A stretch of DNA of 64,000 nucleotides from Adiantum capillus-veneris (Eukaryota; Streptophyta; Polypodiopsida; Polypodiales; Pteridaceae). The notes below the pieces were generated by a model. It saw nothing but the letters and a program-made list of their open reading frames with translations. It searched no databases and was not told the DNA's origin. Numbering within the stretch: the stretch's first letter is position 1; each line of letters opens with the position of its first letter. Below are positions 46,457 to 57,704 of the stretch, piece after piece. The translations under genes were made by a program, and so were the position numbers. The stretch covers positions 79,576,384 to 79,640,383 of the forward strand of contig CM043944.1 in NCBI GenBank assembly GCA_014529385.2, in the 5' to 3' direction.

Positions 46457-47865
46457 TGCGCTTCTTTATAAAAGATATATATCGATGGACTAAGTATGGC
46501 CTGACTAAATTGTGGACCATATTTGGATAAAGCTTGTCCATTAGTGCCACATGGCAAGCTAATGATGGCAAACCTTTTCCTTCCTATTTCTTTGACTGCA
46601 ACCTCCCTTGGATCAATGCTTCTTCCTCCTTATGATCTTAGTGTAGCCTTTCTTCTGCAGCCTACTCATTGCAAGATTTCGACTCCCGAACTACATAGAC
46701 TCCTGTTCTTATAGGGAATCTATAGGCCTCTAACTTTTCTTGTGCTATCAAACTCCTTCAAGCCACGCCCTCCCTAGCTTCTTTAGCGCCATGGTTTTCC
46801 CACACACGCCTTCCTCTTGTTTCTTTTGCACTAATAATTTTTCTGCTTCCTGTCTCTTTTGCTTCTCGTTGGCTCTCTTGATTAGCTTGGCTTCTCTTGA
46901 TTCGGATTTTGGATGACCGAATATGACCTTCCTAACCTTTTTCTCGACATGTAGGTCAAAATTTTGCGGTGTGGGTCACTGCTTGGGCTATAAGCTATGG
47001 CATGGGTGGCACTATCTCTGCATTTACAAGAGGGCCTTGATATTCTGTGTTGGTTTGTCTTGTTTCCTCCTCTGCTCATCTTCCTACTTGGGCCTCCTTA
47101 ATCCTTCTTCCTGCATCTCCCTCTAAAGCTGGAGCTCTTCTTCCATTTGAAGTATGGAAAGGGGAGAAGTCCACGCGGGGGGGGGGGGATTCTTCTATGA
47201 AAGGTGTGCTTGTGGCATGCATTAGAAATGTAAGATCGCCAAAAGTCTATCTCATGCATGATGAATCCTTTCTATTTGTTGGTGGTAAAGGATGTGGGGC
47301 TTCACCAGAATATTGTGGAGATTACTTCATCACCAATAGAGGTTGCGGATTCTCTATGGTGGATGCCATTTGCAGTGATGTTTGTCTGTCAATCATAGAC
47401 TTGACATGAGTTATTGAGGTTGTAGGTTGATGTAGTGGATTTTGCATAAGTTGATCCGGGTATCAGATTTATTGTGTGTGATGGTGGAGGTGCCATTGGC
47501 GTGTGTACTGGTTTTTTACTTTCTAGTGTCATCCATGGCATGCAAAAAATGATTGCATGCTGTTTTGTGCTTAAGAGGGTGGCTTAAAATGTGCAAATCA
47601 GAAACAATTGATAAGCTATGAGTTTTAACTTAAATAGATCTTAATTTAAATTAAAAATTAAAAACCTTAGTTAAATTATTCAAAATACAAAACCTCAAAA
47701 AAAAGAGCAAAATATGTGCATAAAACCATCGATTGTGCCACAAACAAATCAATTTGCATTACTATATATGTTTACAATAGGGATATAAAATTTAATAGAA
47801 ATTTGTCTATTCTCTATCCAATGCTTGCTATTCCATCACTTGCGCCATGCTATTCCCACACACGT
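45342..47865. repeat. Repeat block B (left part, duplicate of block A)
   Basis: Matches 6682-9194 with many small indels, an added AT run at 46424-46455 and a G run at 47177-47189. It continues without a break into the left LTR at 47866. Block A continues into its LTR in the same way. Confidence 0.8.
45736..46280 (-). pseudogene. RING-finger E3 ligase fragment, copy B, with internal inversion
   Basis: Antisense frame gives LPTCRILIPQATTPLIRL and EPVVLASCGHVFCW, here with the CGHVFC residues that copy A has lost. The first RING core is not on the minus strand: CGHVFCEACIAKWLTRAT reads on the + strand at 46143-46201. The segment between two GGGCCC sites (46128-46133 and 46215-46220) is inverted relative to copy A. 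The fragment lacks both gene ends. Confidence 0.6.
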
Positions 47866-48308
47866 TGTCATGATGCTTCGTGTTACTAGGAGAAAAGCAC
47901 ACAATTCATAGTTTTTTTAAAGGTTTTTTTTGGGACGAAAGCAAATCGAGTTTTTTCATGCGGTGTTCACATTGATGGGAGATGAGTATGCCAAATGCAG
48001 GGATCTTCATGGTTTGAGGACTTTATTGCTCAGGATGGTGTATTTTGGAGCTCATTGATTATGCGATCGGTCCAATAAGCAAGATATATATGTCTATTGT
48101 CATGCGATTTAGAAGGCACATTAAGTGCTTGGGAAAGCTGCAATCGAAATGCATGCTAAAAGACAATGGTGAAGATGTCAAGGATGTGGGTTACTCAATG
48201 TCTACTAATCAGTTGATTTTGTATCCTGCAGTGAGAAACATTATAGGGATAACCTTCTACGAGGATCATCCAAATGTCATGGCCAAGTTTAAGATACACA
48301 GTATTGAG

Positions 48309-48618
48309 GTGAAAGTGTCTGGTGCTATTTGTCGGCAATATTTGACGGCTTTGTTCATGGTAGCTCCCTTGGCACTTGGGGATGTCGAGATAGAGATAGT
48401 AGACAAACTAGTATCTATACCTTACGTGGACATGACTCTGAAATTGACGGAATGTTTTGGAGTGAAAGCAGAGTGAGATGATGATTGGTACAAGTCCACC
48501 ATCAAAGGCGATCATACTTACAAGTCTCCAAGAGATGCGTATGTGGAAGGGGATGCATCAAGTGCCAGTTGTTTTTTTGCTTTGCTGCTATTACTGGATG
48601 CACGGTTACAGTGGCGAG
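48309..48618 (+). pseudogene. EPSP synthase fragment in left LTR (copy B)
   Basis: Reads [47 protein letters not shown], a TGA at 48474-48476, then DDDWYKSTIKGDHTYKSP, DAYVEGDASSAS and AAITGCTVTV. All segments match plant EPSP synthase in order and spacing, about 100 residues of the C-terminal domain-forming part. The Gln of the SSQ motif remains but the Ser before it is Arg. A TGA and a frameshift near 48570 make it non-coding. No intron interrupts it. Confidence 0.85.
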
Positions 48619-49401
48619 CTTCTAGAATTAACAAACATAATAAAGCAACAAGGCTATTTTAATAATATAAAGGAGAAGCAAATAAAAGGGCTCAATCAGA
48701 AAAGGTAGAGGAGTCACCGTCGAGTAGCAGGGGGGCCGGCCATGAGCAAGAGAACGAGCATACACAGGAGGAGTCTCATACAAGCCAAGGGAGACTAGAG
48801 GACGGTTGGTGGTAGACGAGCAGGATACAAAGAGAATCTGGTGGGATTCGGTGGCCAACCAGCAGGCAACAGAGAGGAGCTGGCGGGAGTTGGTGGCCGA
48901 CAAGCAGGAAGAAGAGAACCTGGCGAGCCAAATAGTGCTGGTTGATTTGAGGACTCGCGGCTTTTGTAGCACAATTGACGAGCAACAGGTAATTAGCACG
49001 GCTAACAAGAGGCTTAAAAAGGTGTTGGCATCTGAGAGGAGCACAAATAGGAGAATGAGCCAGAGGCCATGAACGAGAGTAGTCAAGCAACATTTCTTTT
49101 AACTATTAATTATTTAAAAAGATTGAAAGGGTTGTTCATGCATCGAGCCTCGGTAAAGTAAAACAAAGCAGAAGGGTAGACGCTTCATAGAAACTAAAAG
49201 CATCAAAGGAAGAGATCGATAGTGGGCAACATAAAGCAAGGACAAGAAGTTGAAGTTCACAAAGAGATGGAGAAGCAGGTTTCTTAGAGATTCTTTTTGA
49301 GTTCAAGAAAGATCGAAGCAAAGGAGGCATAGCTTGTTCTTGTGAAGGTAGTCAAGAAGAGCAAGGGAAGGGAATGGAAGCAAGTAAATACAGGGGGAAG
49401 A
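48619..49401 (+). other. Left LTR sequence between EPSPS fragment and CACTA
   Basis: Aligned with 60859-61576 of the right LTR. The frame 48806-49072 is not conserved between LTRs and is not taken as a gene. Confidence 0.6.
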
Positions 49402-49448
49402 CACTACAAGAGGCTATTCATATTAGCGACGCTCAAAAAAGAATTTCC

Positions 49449-49508
49449 CGGTGTCGCTATGAGCGTCGCAAATTTACAAGTAAATTTGCGACGCTCATAG
49501 CGACGCCG
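49449..49508. repeat. Subterminal hairpin of the CACTA element
   Basis: Arms of 28 bp (49449-49476 and 49481-49508) pair with one G-T position around a CAAG loop; the inner 24 bp are perfect. They contain GCGTCGC and GTCGCTATGAGC, the motif repeated at the other end, so it is a likely binding region for the element's own protein. A second hairpin with 14-bp arms lies at about 49540-49568. Confidence 0.85.
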
Positions 49509-49596
49509 ACTGGGCTAAAAAAAAAACAGAGAGCGCCCAAAAACTCAGATCTCAGATCTGAGTTTTTCGGCGCCCTCAAGCAAGGAGCAGGTAACG

Positions 49597-49599
<3 letters not shown>

Positions 49600-49655
<56 letters not shown>

Positions 49656-49658
49656 CTC

Positions 49659-49691
<33 letters not shown>

Positions 49692-49809
49692 AGAGGAAGG
49701 AGAGCCAGGTATGCTCCTTCCCTCTCCTCACTCTCATGTTCCCTTCCCCTCTTTCTCTCTCCCTCTCTCTCTCTCTCACACACACACATACACACACACA
49801 CATAGTGTT

Positions 49810-49857
<48 letters not shown>

Positions 49858-50055
49858 AACATAAACAAAAACGTACACACACATTGAGAGAGGAAAAGAG
49901 AGAGAGAGCATGCATAAACAAAAAATGCACACATTGAGAGAGGAAAAGAGAGAGAGAGAACATGCATAAACAAAAAACGCACACATTGAGAGAGGAAAAG
50001 AGAGAGAAAACATGCATAAACAAAAACGCACACATTGAGAGAGAAAGAGAGAGAA
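49600..50055. repeat. CT, CA and GA microsatellites plus about 55-bp minisatellite
   Basis: CT run 49605-49650, CA run 49661-49687, GA run 49813-49852. From about 49872 to 50055 there are three to four copies of CACACATTGAGAGAGGAAAA followed by GA repeats and CATGCATAAACAAAAA. Predicted SLSLSL-type proteins here are artefacts. Confidence 0.85.
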
Positions 50056-50241
50056 ACTAATTTAACGTCGTAGGAAACTAGTTGAAATTAAAAGACCTAA
50101 AGATCTAGCCGACGAGGAGTTGAACTCAAGACCTATTATTCAAGAGGGAAATGGCATAACCAATCTATCATACTTGGCATGGGTGATAGAAAGGTTATAC
50201 CATTTATCTCTTTTTATTTGCACACACATCCACACACGCGC

Positions 50242-51075
50242 ACACACACAAGAAGAAGAGAGTTATAACGTCGTAGGAAACTATCCTGAAAGACGTTAAA
50301 GATTAGGTTAAATGTAGACTTACGTTAAATTAGATTTAGGTTTATTTAAGTTAAATTAGATTAGATTTAGTTTTATTTTTAATTAGATTTACGTTTATTT
50401 ACTCTAGATTTAGATTTACGTTATATTAGATTAGATTTAGGTCTCCATAGACTGCGATGCCTGCATGAAGCGGGTGAAGAAAGCCCTCAATGGAATATAG
50501 GGTATTGTTGCGTTCACTCATGGTGGGCTTCGTCGATCCAAAAGTACTGGTGAAATGTCTTCAGAGGATAGGGAAGAAGGTGGATCTTCAATGCGGCAAG
50601 AGTCACTACATCCCCGACACAATGACCATCTAGACAACCTCTAGTCATTCAACAGCAACTTCAAAGTTAGTAACAAGAGCAAGAACGGTCTAAAGAGCCA
50701 ATTGCTGTCGTCAGATGCGGATGGAGATGAGGCAGCGTCACCGTCGGAAGTTAACTCTCACATCTTTAGTGATGAGAATGCCAACTCTTGCCAAGTTATG
50801 TGAAAAATTATGTGTTAAATCAGTTTTAAGGTTCTTATAATCCCTGTTAGTTTAGTTCTTTGTTTTTAATATAACATAATTTACGTTAGATTTAGATTTA
50901 TGTTATATTAGATTAGACTTAGGTTTATTTAGGTTTATTTAGGTTTACCCACACACACACACACACACAAGAAGAAGAGAGTTTTAACGTCGTAGGAAAC
51001 TATCCCAAAAGACGTTAAAGATTAGGTTAGATGTAGACTTACGCTAAATTAGATTTAGGTTTATTTTTAGTTAGA
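50242..51075. repeat. Direct repeat pair flanking the captured HIPP fragment
   Basis: About 115 bp starting CACACAAGAAGAAGAGAGTT and running through TAACGTCGTAGGAAACTATC and ACGTTAAAGATTAGGTTA occurs at 50242-50360 and again at 50958-51075. The HIPP-derived sequence lies between the copies. A weaker third start is at about 50061. Confidence 0.75.
50441..50803 (+). pseudogene. Captured HIPP (heavy-metal-associated isoprenylated protein) gene fragment
   Basis: Starts with an HMA metal-binding motif, VSIDCDACMKRVKKALNGI (CxxC). After a TAG and a frame change it reads GFVDPKVLVKCLQRIGKKVD, the second half of an HMA domain. A Ser/Asp-rich linker follows and then IFSDENANSCQVM and a stop. CQVM fits a CaaX prenylation signal, and the FSDEN...C-end pattern is known from plant HIPPs. 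HIPPs are plant metallochaperone-like proteins anchored by farnesylation. The gene lacks its 5' end, part of the HMA domain is missing, and stops occur, so it is a transposon-carried fragment. Confidence 0.78.
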
Positions 51076-51379
51076 TTTACGCTTATTTACGTTAGATCAA
51101 GTCCACGCAAGAATTACTTACGGTTTAGGGTTTAGAGTTAGACGAACAGTGAAAAGATCTATTGTGAAAAGATGTTAAGATGCTGTGAAGTGCTACAGCT
51201 AGAGAAGAGGCAAAGGGGTTTTGTCCACTACATGCAGTATCATGTAGACGTGGGTCTGTAGATTTCTTGTACCCACAAATATAGGTATTGACCAATAAAG
51301 ACGAGATTATAACCCGGTGGTTCTGATCTCCGTGCACCTCTAGACCGAGGTGTGAGGGGATTGGACATGACTAGAGAAT

Positions 51380-51386
51380 GTGAGGT

Positions 51387-51441
<55 letters not shown>
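51380..51441. repeat. GA microsatellite
   Basis: Nearly pure (GA)n just upstream of the transposase gene. Confidence 0.95.
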
Positions 51442-51444
<3 letters not shown>

Positions 51445-51506
51445 GACGAAGAATGCCAATAGAATATTAAATTTGTTGTCCAGGTTATAAGATTTTTATC
51501 CTCATT

Positions 51507-54500
51507 ATGAGTAGTGACGAGGATGTGGGACCGTCCAACCAAAACACCTATCTCTCAACGAGGGTCTTATGTCCTTGTAATCAATGCAAGCATGCTGTGC
51601 GACGGACAAGACGTGTTTCTTTGCAGCACGTTCGTGAATTTGGCGAGTTTGATCCATCTATTATAGATCGAGTTGTTGCCAATTATAACTTGTTGGACTC
51701 TGACGCTGGCCAACAAGCAGCAATCTTGCAACCCAATAGACGTGTTCGCAGGCGCTTTGGTCAAGCAGCATATGTGAGGCCACAAGATGTAGCCTCTGAG
51801 AGCTCGGGGGATGATCATGCAGAGCACATTCCCAACGAGGCAATGTTTGAGCCCGAGATTGATGAAATGATCGAGACGATCATGGATTCAGAAAGGCTTA
51901 TCTATGATGATATGAAAAGTGAAGCCGATACGCCATTGTATAATGGAGCACGTATGTCTATATTGAAAGCACTCCTGGTTCTTCTCAACATGCAGGCAAA
52001 GTTTGGATGGAGTGACACTAGCGTCACAGCGCTTTTCAGGTGATCTATTACAATTAGTTTACTTTAATAAAACTCTATTTGTATAATGATCTGATAGATT
52101 TTTACACGACTGTATCGTATTTTTATGTTGTGTAGATTGCTTAAAGAGCACATACTACCAGCTGACAATGTGATGCCAGATTCCAGAGATGAAGCAAGAA
52201 AGATTTTGCGAAACTTGGGGATGGATTACAATTCTATCCACGCTTTGTCCTAATGACTGCATTCTTTTCAGAGGGGAATACATAGACATGGAGAAGTGTC
52301 CGAAATGTGATTCCGAAAGATATCGAGTAGATCTCCACGGAACAAAAATTCCACAAAAGGTTTTGCGACATTTTCCTCTGCTTCCTCGCATCAAGCATTT
52401 CTTCGAATGTAAGTCCATGGCCGCCCTAGCATCATGGCATGAGGAGAATAAATCTTCGGATGGTGTGCTACGAATTCCTGCAGATTGCGCAGCATGGAAA
52501 CATATAGATGGAACAAGGTCGGATTTTGCCAGGGAAGCTCAAAATTTGCGCTTAGGCCGGGCTATGGATGGCGTAAATCCATTTGGTCAAAGATCAACAT
52601 CTTACAGTGTATGGCCCGTTGTCATCGTCAACTACAACATTCCCCCGTGGTTGACTACAAAGAAGGGGCACCTATGGCTAAGCTTGATTGTGCCAGGGTG
52701 ATATAAAGTGGGGAATATGGATGTGTATCTTCGTCCACTATTGGAAGAGCTACAACAATTGTGGATTGGCATAGAGGTGGTGGATATGAGCCGACACACA
52801 GGACGACGGAATGCTTTGATCAGAGGCATTCTAATGTGGACCATGCATGACTATCCCGGGCTAATAGAATGCTCAGGTGATCTATTGACACTCCTCACTC
52901 AGACACTGTAAATCTTGTTTTTTCCCATAGTTGATCTATTATCATGTGTATACATGTAGGGCTTCAAACAAGCGGATACAGAGCATGTGTCACATGTGGA
53001 CCTAGACTGAATGCACGTAGGGCTCCCTCACTGAAGAAGCAAATATACGAAGGTGATCATCAAGCGTATCTTCCAGAGAATCGTGTGTTACGCGACGGCT
53101 TTTTGGGAAGAGAGCCACCAAGGATGTCTGCACAAGCATGGTTAGAGCAGAAGGAGATGTGCGATGACGGATTGCCTCCAGGGATGAAGAGACTATCTCT
53201 ATGGTACGAGTTACCATACTGGCCCCGACTCATGATCAATCACTTGCTCGATCCAATGCACATATTCAAGAATGTGGGTAATCTACTATGGGACCATTTG
53301 ACCGGCAAGAAAGATACTTTGGGAGCCAGAGTTGACCTTAGAAATGTGGATCGTATGGAGAAATATTGGCCGCAAACAGCATCTAATGGATCGATAAAAC
53401 TCCCTAAAGCACCATGGATTTTCACAAGAGCCCAAGAACGCAAAGTAAAAGAGACCATTCGATCTTTGCGGACCCCCACTGGCGTAATGCACTCGCTCCG
53501 AACGTGTTTTACTAAAGAAGGAAAGCTTACCGGTTTGAAGTCACACGATTGGCATAAAATGTGGCAGGTACGTTCATAGTGGACTTTAATATCAACGCAT
53601 AAAATGTGGACTTTAATATCATTGCTGCACATACTTTACAGTTTATTTTACCGGTTGCCATTGAGGGATGTTTGTCTCTCGACATCCGTAACACAATCTA
53701 CAAACTTGCAAAGATGGTGCAATGGATCTCACAAAAGGAGATCAACGTAAACCCAAACTAAATGCTGCGGAGCTTGTGTGCATGTTTGAGAAACATTTTC
53801 CTACTACCATGCTAAACATTCAGGTGCATCTTCTTGTTCACATAGTTGATGAGGTGGAAATAGCTGGCACAGTTCATTCCAGATGGATGTTCTTCTTAGA
53901 ACGTTTCATGAAAACGCTTAAGGGATATGTGCATCAAAAGGCACGTCCGGAGGGTAGCATGGCAGAAGGTTGGTTGGTATCAGAGTCCCTATTGTACATT
54001 GGAGAGTGGCTAGACGGATTTGATAAAGCCCGGGACACGCTATGGCAAACCATAGATGATGAGCGCATATCTGGGATTGTCATGTGCAATCCCGGTGTTG
54101 AGAAGAAGATGACGGAAGATCTAGAGGCTAAAATCAACCGATTTTGCATGCTTCACAATCCAGTGATGCAAAAGTGGATTTCACAATATGAGGATGCAAA
54201 GCAAGAGCGACAAAGGGCACGAATCGAGTGGAGACGGGGAAGACGACCACCGATGCACTATCCGACGGTTCTGGAGAGCCTACCAACCTTCATGAGCTTA
54301 AGATGGTTGCACAACCAATTGAAAAGTGCACAACAATGCGGTGACGAAGTGACTGAGGAAGAGTGGGAGTACTCTCGGGGTTGCGCAACCAAGGTAAGTT
54401 TGCAATGTACGACTAGCTAGTGAATTTATTTCTAAACGTTTGAATGGCCACTCATAATCTTTGTTCGTTGTAGTATAAGTCATACACAGCAGCATGGTGT

Positions 54501-55226
54501 AAAGGTCGACATTTTAGGGTGGAACGAATCGACAAAAAGCGTTTTACTCAAGATTGTGGAATCATGGAAAAATTTGAATAGTCTAGTCCACGACGTTCCT
54601 CTGATGCAGATCCTGTGGTGGCGGAACTCACTTACTTCGGCACGCTGCAAGAGATTTTGAGGATCGATTACGGAGGATTTTTTGTCGACTTGTTCGACGT
54701 GCAATGGTTCAAGATAATCATGGAGGGTCACAACGCTACTGTGCGTAGAGGAGAGTCTGGTTTTCTTGAGGTGGATTCTACTAAGAAATGGACTGACCTA
54801 AGAGACACTTTCGTACTACCCGAGCATTGTGAACAAGTAAGTATGTAAATAGTTAACATCCCCCTTTTACAAGTTATGTGCTTGAAAGCTCTCATATAAG
54901 TTATGTGGCTCTGGCAGGTAATATTTTATCCTACAAAGTCTACATCAAACTGGTTGTACGTCATAGAGGTAGCCCCTCATAGTGCAAGGACGTATGAAGG
55001 CTACCATGTGCCAATCACAACGGCATCAATGGAGGAGATTAGAGAAGATGCTCAATCAGAAGCCGCTACGGTGGTGCCAGACGAGCATCAAGATGCTACT
55101 ACTCTATATGGGGTGCATGCAGAGGAGCTACAAAATGAAACAGAGGATATGTGTTTAAACGGAGATCTCTATATAGATATAGGAAGTTATGCTGAGTTAT
55201 GCGAGGATGAGAGAGAGATCTCTTAA
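51507..55226 (+). pseudogene. CACTA transposase (TNP2/TnpD-like), six exons
   Basis: Proposed exons with GT-AG borders: 51507-52040, 52136-52876, 52960-53567, 53642-54393, 54474-54836, 54918-55226. Domains in order: Transpos_assoc (LCPCNQCKHAVR); tnp2 core (LKEHILPADNVMPDSRDEAR, HACPNDCILFRGEY, CPKCDSERYR, KVLRHFPLLPRIKHFF, MWTMHDYPGLIECSG, LLDPMHIFKNVGNLLWDHL); DUF4218 (VHLLVHIVDEVEIAG, RWMFFLERFMKTLKGYVHQ, ARPEGSMAEGW); DUF4216 (ELTYFGTLQEILRIDYGGFF, FYPTKSTSNWLYVIEVAP). Defects are TGA at 52699-52701, a one-base shift near 53755 and TAG at 54579-54581. The protein would cut and join the element ends. It is recent, since exon structure is fully readable. Confidence 0.93.
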
Positions 55227-55498
55227 AGCCACAAATATTGTATTTGAACAATTTTGCTCCGTGTTGTAAAAGCTCTGGCTCTCTAAGTACCTTCCATGGT
55301 GTATAACGCTCTTTTCTACTTGCGCTCACATCTTTTGATTGAAAATTCTGAGTTTTCGACTTGCCTCTTCTATCACTCAATTCATTGCGTCATTGTATTT
55401 ATATGCGTCATTACGTCATTGTATTTAATGGTCTTTGCATCATTGTCTACTCTATTCATTCAATATTAAGTTTAAATATTCGTGTGTTTAATGCAGGT

Positions 55499-56807
55499 AT
55501 GGATGATGAGGAGTTTCTTTCTTCTTTGTCACTGCAGGAGAGATAGTGGTACGTGGAGCGTCATCGCTCTGGCGCATCATCGCGCGTTCCTGCTCCATCC
55601 GCATCTCCCTCTCTTTCGAAGAATTCGGTGCGCTCCGAAGCTTCGACGTCGACGAGACGAGCTTCACACTCGTCTAGACACCGGCGCTCTAGTGGTGGCG
55701 GTGGCGGTTGTTGTGGGGATTCTGCCACCGATGCCTCCATACCGCCTCGTGTTCGACGAGGCTCTTTACCCTCCCCTTCTTTTCCCGCCCCCACACCAGC
55801 CACAGCATCGCCATCTACACCAAGTTTTGCACGGCTGACTGTTCCTAGCAGCTACACACCTCTACCTACTCCGCCAGGAGCCACCCCACTCGACACTCCT
55901 CGCTTCGGGGCCCAGATGCCGGTGGAGACACCTGACGTCCGTACCCCCATCGACACGCCGCTGGAGACCCCTGCCGGGACACCCAGGTTCACGCGTCACC
56001 GGCCAGAGGGCTTGCCTTACTCCGTCGACTTCAGCGGCGGCATCATCATGGATGATGACGGCAAGAAGGTGATCTCGCGCATGCGTGGTCTTTGCTCTCA
56101 GCTGTTTAGACACTACATACTAAACAAATGGAGTGAAGTACCAAGTGATTTGAAAAACAGAGTCATCAGCATACTTCATGATGAGTTTCCCGTTCCAACA
56201 CGGGATCAGCGCTTCAATGAAGACCTGATGAAGATTCGAATGCGCGAATACTGCAAACACAAGCGTTCCGAAGTGCAAAAAGCAATCAAGCATGGGTGGA
56301 ACAGGCCAGATTGGTTGGCCAAAGAAGATTGGAAGAATGCAAAGAAAGCAGCGCGCGAGAATCCCGACAAGTGGAAGCAACAAAAGGATGCAGCCAGAGC
56401 GCGAGTAGAGGCAGGGAGCTCGCACCACTTGGGAGCGGTGGATGGACATCATTTGAGGCCGATTTTGTAAGTGTTTTCGCATTGCTCTTTATGTTCGATA
56501 GTTTAGGGTTTATGAGTTTTTTAATTCTAACATAATGAATTCTTTGTATGTTTTGACAGTGGTCGATGACAGGACGTGATCCCACACCGTACGAGCGCGA
56601 GTACGCAGGCAGGAAGGGCTTAAATGCCCTGATGGACATTCTCAGTTCTCGCGGCAGCATGGTTAGTATTAGGGTTTACTCTTCTCTATTTTTTGTATTG
56701 TTTTATAAATGTCGTTATATGTTTATACTTACTGAAAGCTGTCTTATTGTCTTTTTTTGCAGAATCCGACAGATACGCCGCTTGGACGCGATGAGACGTC
56801 TGACTAG
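55499..56807 (+). pseudogene. CACTA second protein (Transposase_24, TnpA-like), three exons
   Basis: Begins MDDEEFLSSLSLQER at 55499, then a TAG at 55544-55546. The same frame continues with a Ser/Arg- and Pro/Thr-rich N-terminus containing TPLPTPPGATPLDTPRFG. A plant transposase domain follows (LCSQLFRHYILNKWSEVPSD, DWLAKEDWKNAKKAARENPD). A one-base shift near 56435 moves the frame to GSGGWTSFEADF. Exons 56560-56661 (MTGRDPTPYEREYAGRKG) and 56763-56807 (NPTDTPLGRDETSD) complete it. This protein family is thought to bind subterminal repeats of CACTA elements. Confidence 0.85.
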
Positions 56808-57149
56808 ACGACGTCAGTTTAGCCGTAGCTAGATAGCATTAGTTTAGGGTTTCTCATAGCTTATGTATCATGAGACGGATTTTATACGTCTTTTTGAACC
56901 ATGTATATTATTACATTTGTCACCGCAATTCATTTTGCCAATCAATTCTTTATGCCTATGATGTTGTACAATTGTCATTATTACATTTGCCAATCAATTC
57001 ATTTTGCCTATGATGTGTACAATTGTCAATTTTACGCTTGTCAATTTTGCAAACAATGCGTCTTGTGGGTGACTATTTTGGGTCTTTTATCTACCCTTGC
57101 ACTTTTTTTAAAAAGTGAATTAAGTACAATATGGTTGATGGGTGGCAAG

Positions 57150-57410
57150 GCATTCAATGCCCTGTCACCAAAAAAGATTTCTATCGGGCGTCGCTATAAC
57201 CATCGCTATTTATGGCTCTGGAGCGTCGCTATAGACTTCTGTGTAAATGTCGCTATAACCGTCGCGATGACCGTCGCTATGAGCGTCTCTATATAGCGAT
57301 GCTCTCGTAGCGGCGCTATTAGCGACGGTTTTAGCGACGCCGCGGGTTATAAAAACCCAGTGTATTTCCGTCGCTAACAGCGTCACAAGAGCACACAACC
57401 TCTTGTAGTG
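57150..57410. repeat. Right subterminal repeat region of the CACTA element
   Basis: About ten copies, in both orientations, of CGTCGCTAT-like motifs ending at the terminal inverted repeat. Mirrors the motif content of the left end. Confidence 0.85.
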
Positions 57411-57704
57411 AGAGCAAAGACGGGAGAAAGGAAGTGCGCCTTCACTCATGCTCACCTTAGTCAAAAACTGTGGAATTGGTACTTCCGCTCATAGTCTCGA
57501 CGGGTTCAAGAGCACATGCTACCTATTGTGGTCAAGTTTTTTTTTGTATTCAGATTTTATGTTCATCAAGTATATCAATTTAAGGTTTACAAGGTGTCCT
57601 TTGTATCATGATTCTCTTGTGTTGAGCATCTCTCTCTCATTGTTTTCCACAACTAGCAGCCCCATGCTGACCCAACTTACCTCTCGAACATTAAAACCCC
57701 GACA
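57411..57704 (+). repeat. End of the left LTR after the CACTA insertion
   Basis: Matches 61574-61869 of the right LTR from AGAGCAAAGA through TTTTTTTTTGTATTCA to the LTR end. Confidence 0.85.

Larger units (their letters stand above)
49402..57410 (+). mobile_element. CACTA (En/Spm) transposon, full length
   Basis: Perfect 12-bp terminal inverted repeats (CACTACAAGAGG and CCTCTTGTAGTG) with a 3-bp target duplication AGA at 49399-49401 and 57411-57413. The right LTR of the host element keeps the uninterrupted site (AGA at 61574-61576). Subterminal regions are packed with GCGTCGCTAT-type motifs. It encodes a TNP2/TnpD-like transposase (51507-55226) and a TnpA-like protein (55499-56807), both on the + strand, both with stops. 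It also carries a captured HIPP fragment at 50441-50803. Confidence 0.95.

Noticed and set aside
48309-48618. Functional EPSP synthase gene
   Set aside because: Only about 100 of more than 440 residues are present, with stops, inside an LTR, and in three defective copies.
49600-50040. Long SLSLSL/REREREREG proteins on the minus strand
   Set aside because: They are translations of CT/GA/CA microsatellites in several frames at once, with no domain or start context.
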